Assembly (NCBI GenBank): GCA_002307245.1
Contig: DBTW01000201.1
Location: 1-16,566, forward strand
DNA: 16,566 nt
From: Spirochaetaceae bacterium UBA1306
Lineage (GTDB): Bacteria > Spirochaetota > Spirochaetia > Treponematales > Rectinemataceae
Direction of reading: 5' to 3'
The notes under the pieces: generated by a model
Seen by the model: the letters and a program-made list of their open reading frames with translations, nothing else
Database searches by the model: none
Told to the model about the DNA's origin: nothing
Translations under genes and position numbers: made by a program
Shown: piece by piece, positions 15,631-16,566 of the stretch
How the letters are laid out: every line of letters starts with the position of its first letter
How positions within the stretch are numbered: the stretch's first letter is position 1

Positions 15631-16566
15631 ATGCGCAAGGAATTGAAGCGGCTCGTCGAGCTCGACCGCGAGCTCGGCCTCCTCGTACATATCGACGCCC
15701 TCCTCGGCTGGGACCAGGAGACCTACATGCCCTCCAAGGCGGTCGGAGAGAGGTCCGAGCAGCTCGCCTACATCGAGGGCCTCGCCCACGAGAAACTCGT
15801 GTCGCCCGAGATCGCCGAGCTCCTCGCGGCCCTCGGCTCCACGAGCTCGAATCCCTTGGGCGACCCTTCCCTCGGCGAGGGCGAGCGAGGCTACCTGCGC
15901 GTCCTCAGGCGCGCCTACGACCGCGAGACCAAGCTCCCTGCCGAGCTCGTGTCCGAGCTCGGCCTCGAGACGAGCCTCGCCCACTCCGCCTGGGCCGAGG
16001 CCCGGGCCAAGGACGACTTCGCCGCCTTCGCGCCCCACCTCGAGCGTATGGTGGAGCTTAAGCAGCGGCAGGCCGATTGCCTGTCCGCGGGATCGGCCGG
16101 GCCGGGCGGCGCTGCCCGCGCCTCGCGCTACGACGCCCTCCTCGACCTTTACGAGCCGGGCAGCGAAGAAGCCTCCATCGCGAGGCTCTTCGCGGGGCTG
16201 CGCGCCGAGCTCGTAGTCCTCCTCGACAAGATCCGCTCGAGGCCCCAGGTCGACGATTCCTGCCTGCGCGGGCCCTGCCCGGTCGATCGCCAGGCCGCGA
16301 TCAGCGAGTGGGTCATGGGCCTGATGTCCTACGACCGCTCGCGCGGCCGGCTGGACACCGTGGAGCATCCCTTCACCACCACCCTCGGGGTCGACGACGT
16401 GCGCATCACCACCCGCTACCTCGAGGGCTATTTCGCCTCGAGCCTCTTCTCCACGATCCACGAGGCGGGTCACGCCCTGTACGAGCTGGGCCTCGCTCCA
16501 GGGCCGGAGTTCGCCCGAACCAAGCTGCACGACGCCGCATCGATGGGCATCCACGAGTCCCAGTCG
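15631..16566 (+). CDS. M32 family metallocarboxypeptidase (Taq carboxypeptidase), 3' truncated by window end
   Basis: A cytoplasmic zinc carboxypeptidase that removes C-terminal residues from peptides. The ATG at 15631 has a GGAG RBS 6 nt upstream (15621-15624). The first 312 of about 500 expected residues are present. Family motifs in order: WDQET (27-31) near the N-terminus; HPF (246-248); DVRIT, fitting DxRxT (256-260); the zinc-binding HEAGH (277-281, His277, Glu278, His281); and HESQS (308-312), whose Glu309 is the expected third zinc ligand. The remaining C-terminal motifs lie beyond the window. Nothing is damaged in the part shown. It follows the transport operon after 126 bp and probably has its own promoter, so it is likely unrelated in function. 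Confidence 0.95.
   Translation, partial: MRKELKRLVELDRELGLLVHIDALLGWDQETYMPSKAVGERSEQLAYIEGLAHEKLVSPEIAELLAALGSTSSNPLGDPSLGEGERGYLRVLRRAYDRETKLPAELVSELGLETSLAHSAWAEARAKDDFAAFAPHLERMVELKQRQADCLSAGSAGPGGAARASRYDALLDLYEPGSEEASIARLFAGLRAELVVLLDKIRSRPQVDDSCLRGPCPVDRQAAISEWVMGLMSYDRSRGRLDTVEHPFTTTLGVDDVRITTRYLEGYFASSLFSTIHEAGHALYELGLAPGPEFARTKLHDAASMGIHESQS

Noticed and set aside
15586..16554. Minus-strand open frame opposite the M32 gene
   Set aside because: The plus strand carries unmistakable M32 motifs (HPF, DxRxT, HEAGH, HESQ). The minus frame is Gly/Glu/Ala-rich noise.

Overview
The window comes from a GC-rich diderm (Gram-negative type) bacterium: it carries two large lipoproteins with lipoboxes, two predicted outer-membrane beta-barrels ending in phenylalanine, and a LolA-like periplasmic protein. 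The overall flavour (very large Gly-after-Cys lipoproteins, a lysine-tailed DNA-binding-like protein, an RND/LolA-like/barrel operon) suggests a spirochaete or relative. That is an inference from gene character only; no marker here fixes the phylum. Identity is firm for recG and for the truncated M32 carboxypeptidase, good for the MMPL transporter and the LolA-like protein, and structural only for the rest.

Layout. 94-798 (+): a small HTH-like protein with a histone-like Lys/Ala/Pro tail, possibly on a leaderless mRNA, closed by a strong terminator. 924-2990 (-): recG, converging on it, with a TTG start fixed by its ribosome binding site. 3201-4544 (+): outer-membrane barrel A. 4703-7705 and 7963-11073 (+): two giant tandem paralogous lipoproteins, each with an Ala/Ser/Thr/Val-rich N-terminal region, a PKD-like segment and a conserved C-terminal half. 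They are separated by a strong terminator. 11151-15504 (+): a tightly coupled three-gene operon (MMPL transporter, LolA-like periplasmic protein, barrel B) with ATGA and GTGA stop/start overlaps. 15631-end (+): M32 carboxypeptidase (Taq family), cut by the window edge after its zinc-site motifs.

The most interesting region is 3201-15504. Barrel A and barrel B are paralogues and bracket two paralogous lipoproteins, an inner-membrane RND-type transporter and a periplasmic LolA-fold carrier. Together these parts could move a hydrophobic cargo (a lipid or the lipoproteins themselves) from the inner membrane through the periplasm to the outer membrane. The co-location and the homologies are visible; the functional link is inference.

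No gene-free stretch exceeds 300 bases. The longest gaps are 7706-7962 (two terminator-like hairpins, a short dyad and an RBS), 2991-3200 (recG promoter region and the poorly defined 5' end of barrel A) and 4545-4702 (a strikingly AT-rich promoter island). No tRNA, rRNA, CRISPR array, insertion sequence or integrase was seen.
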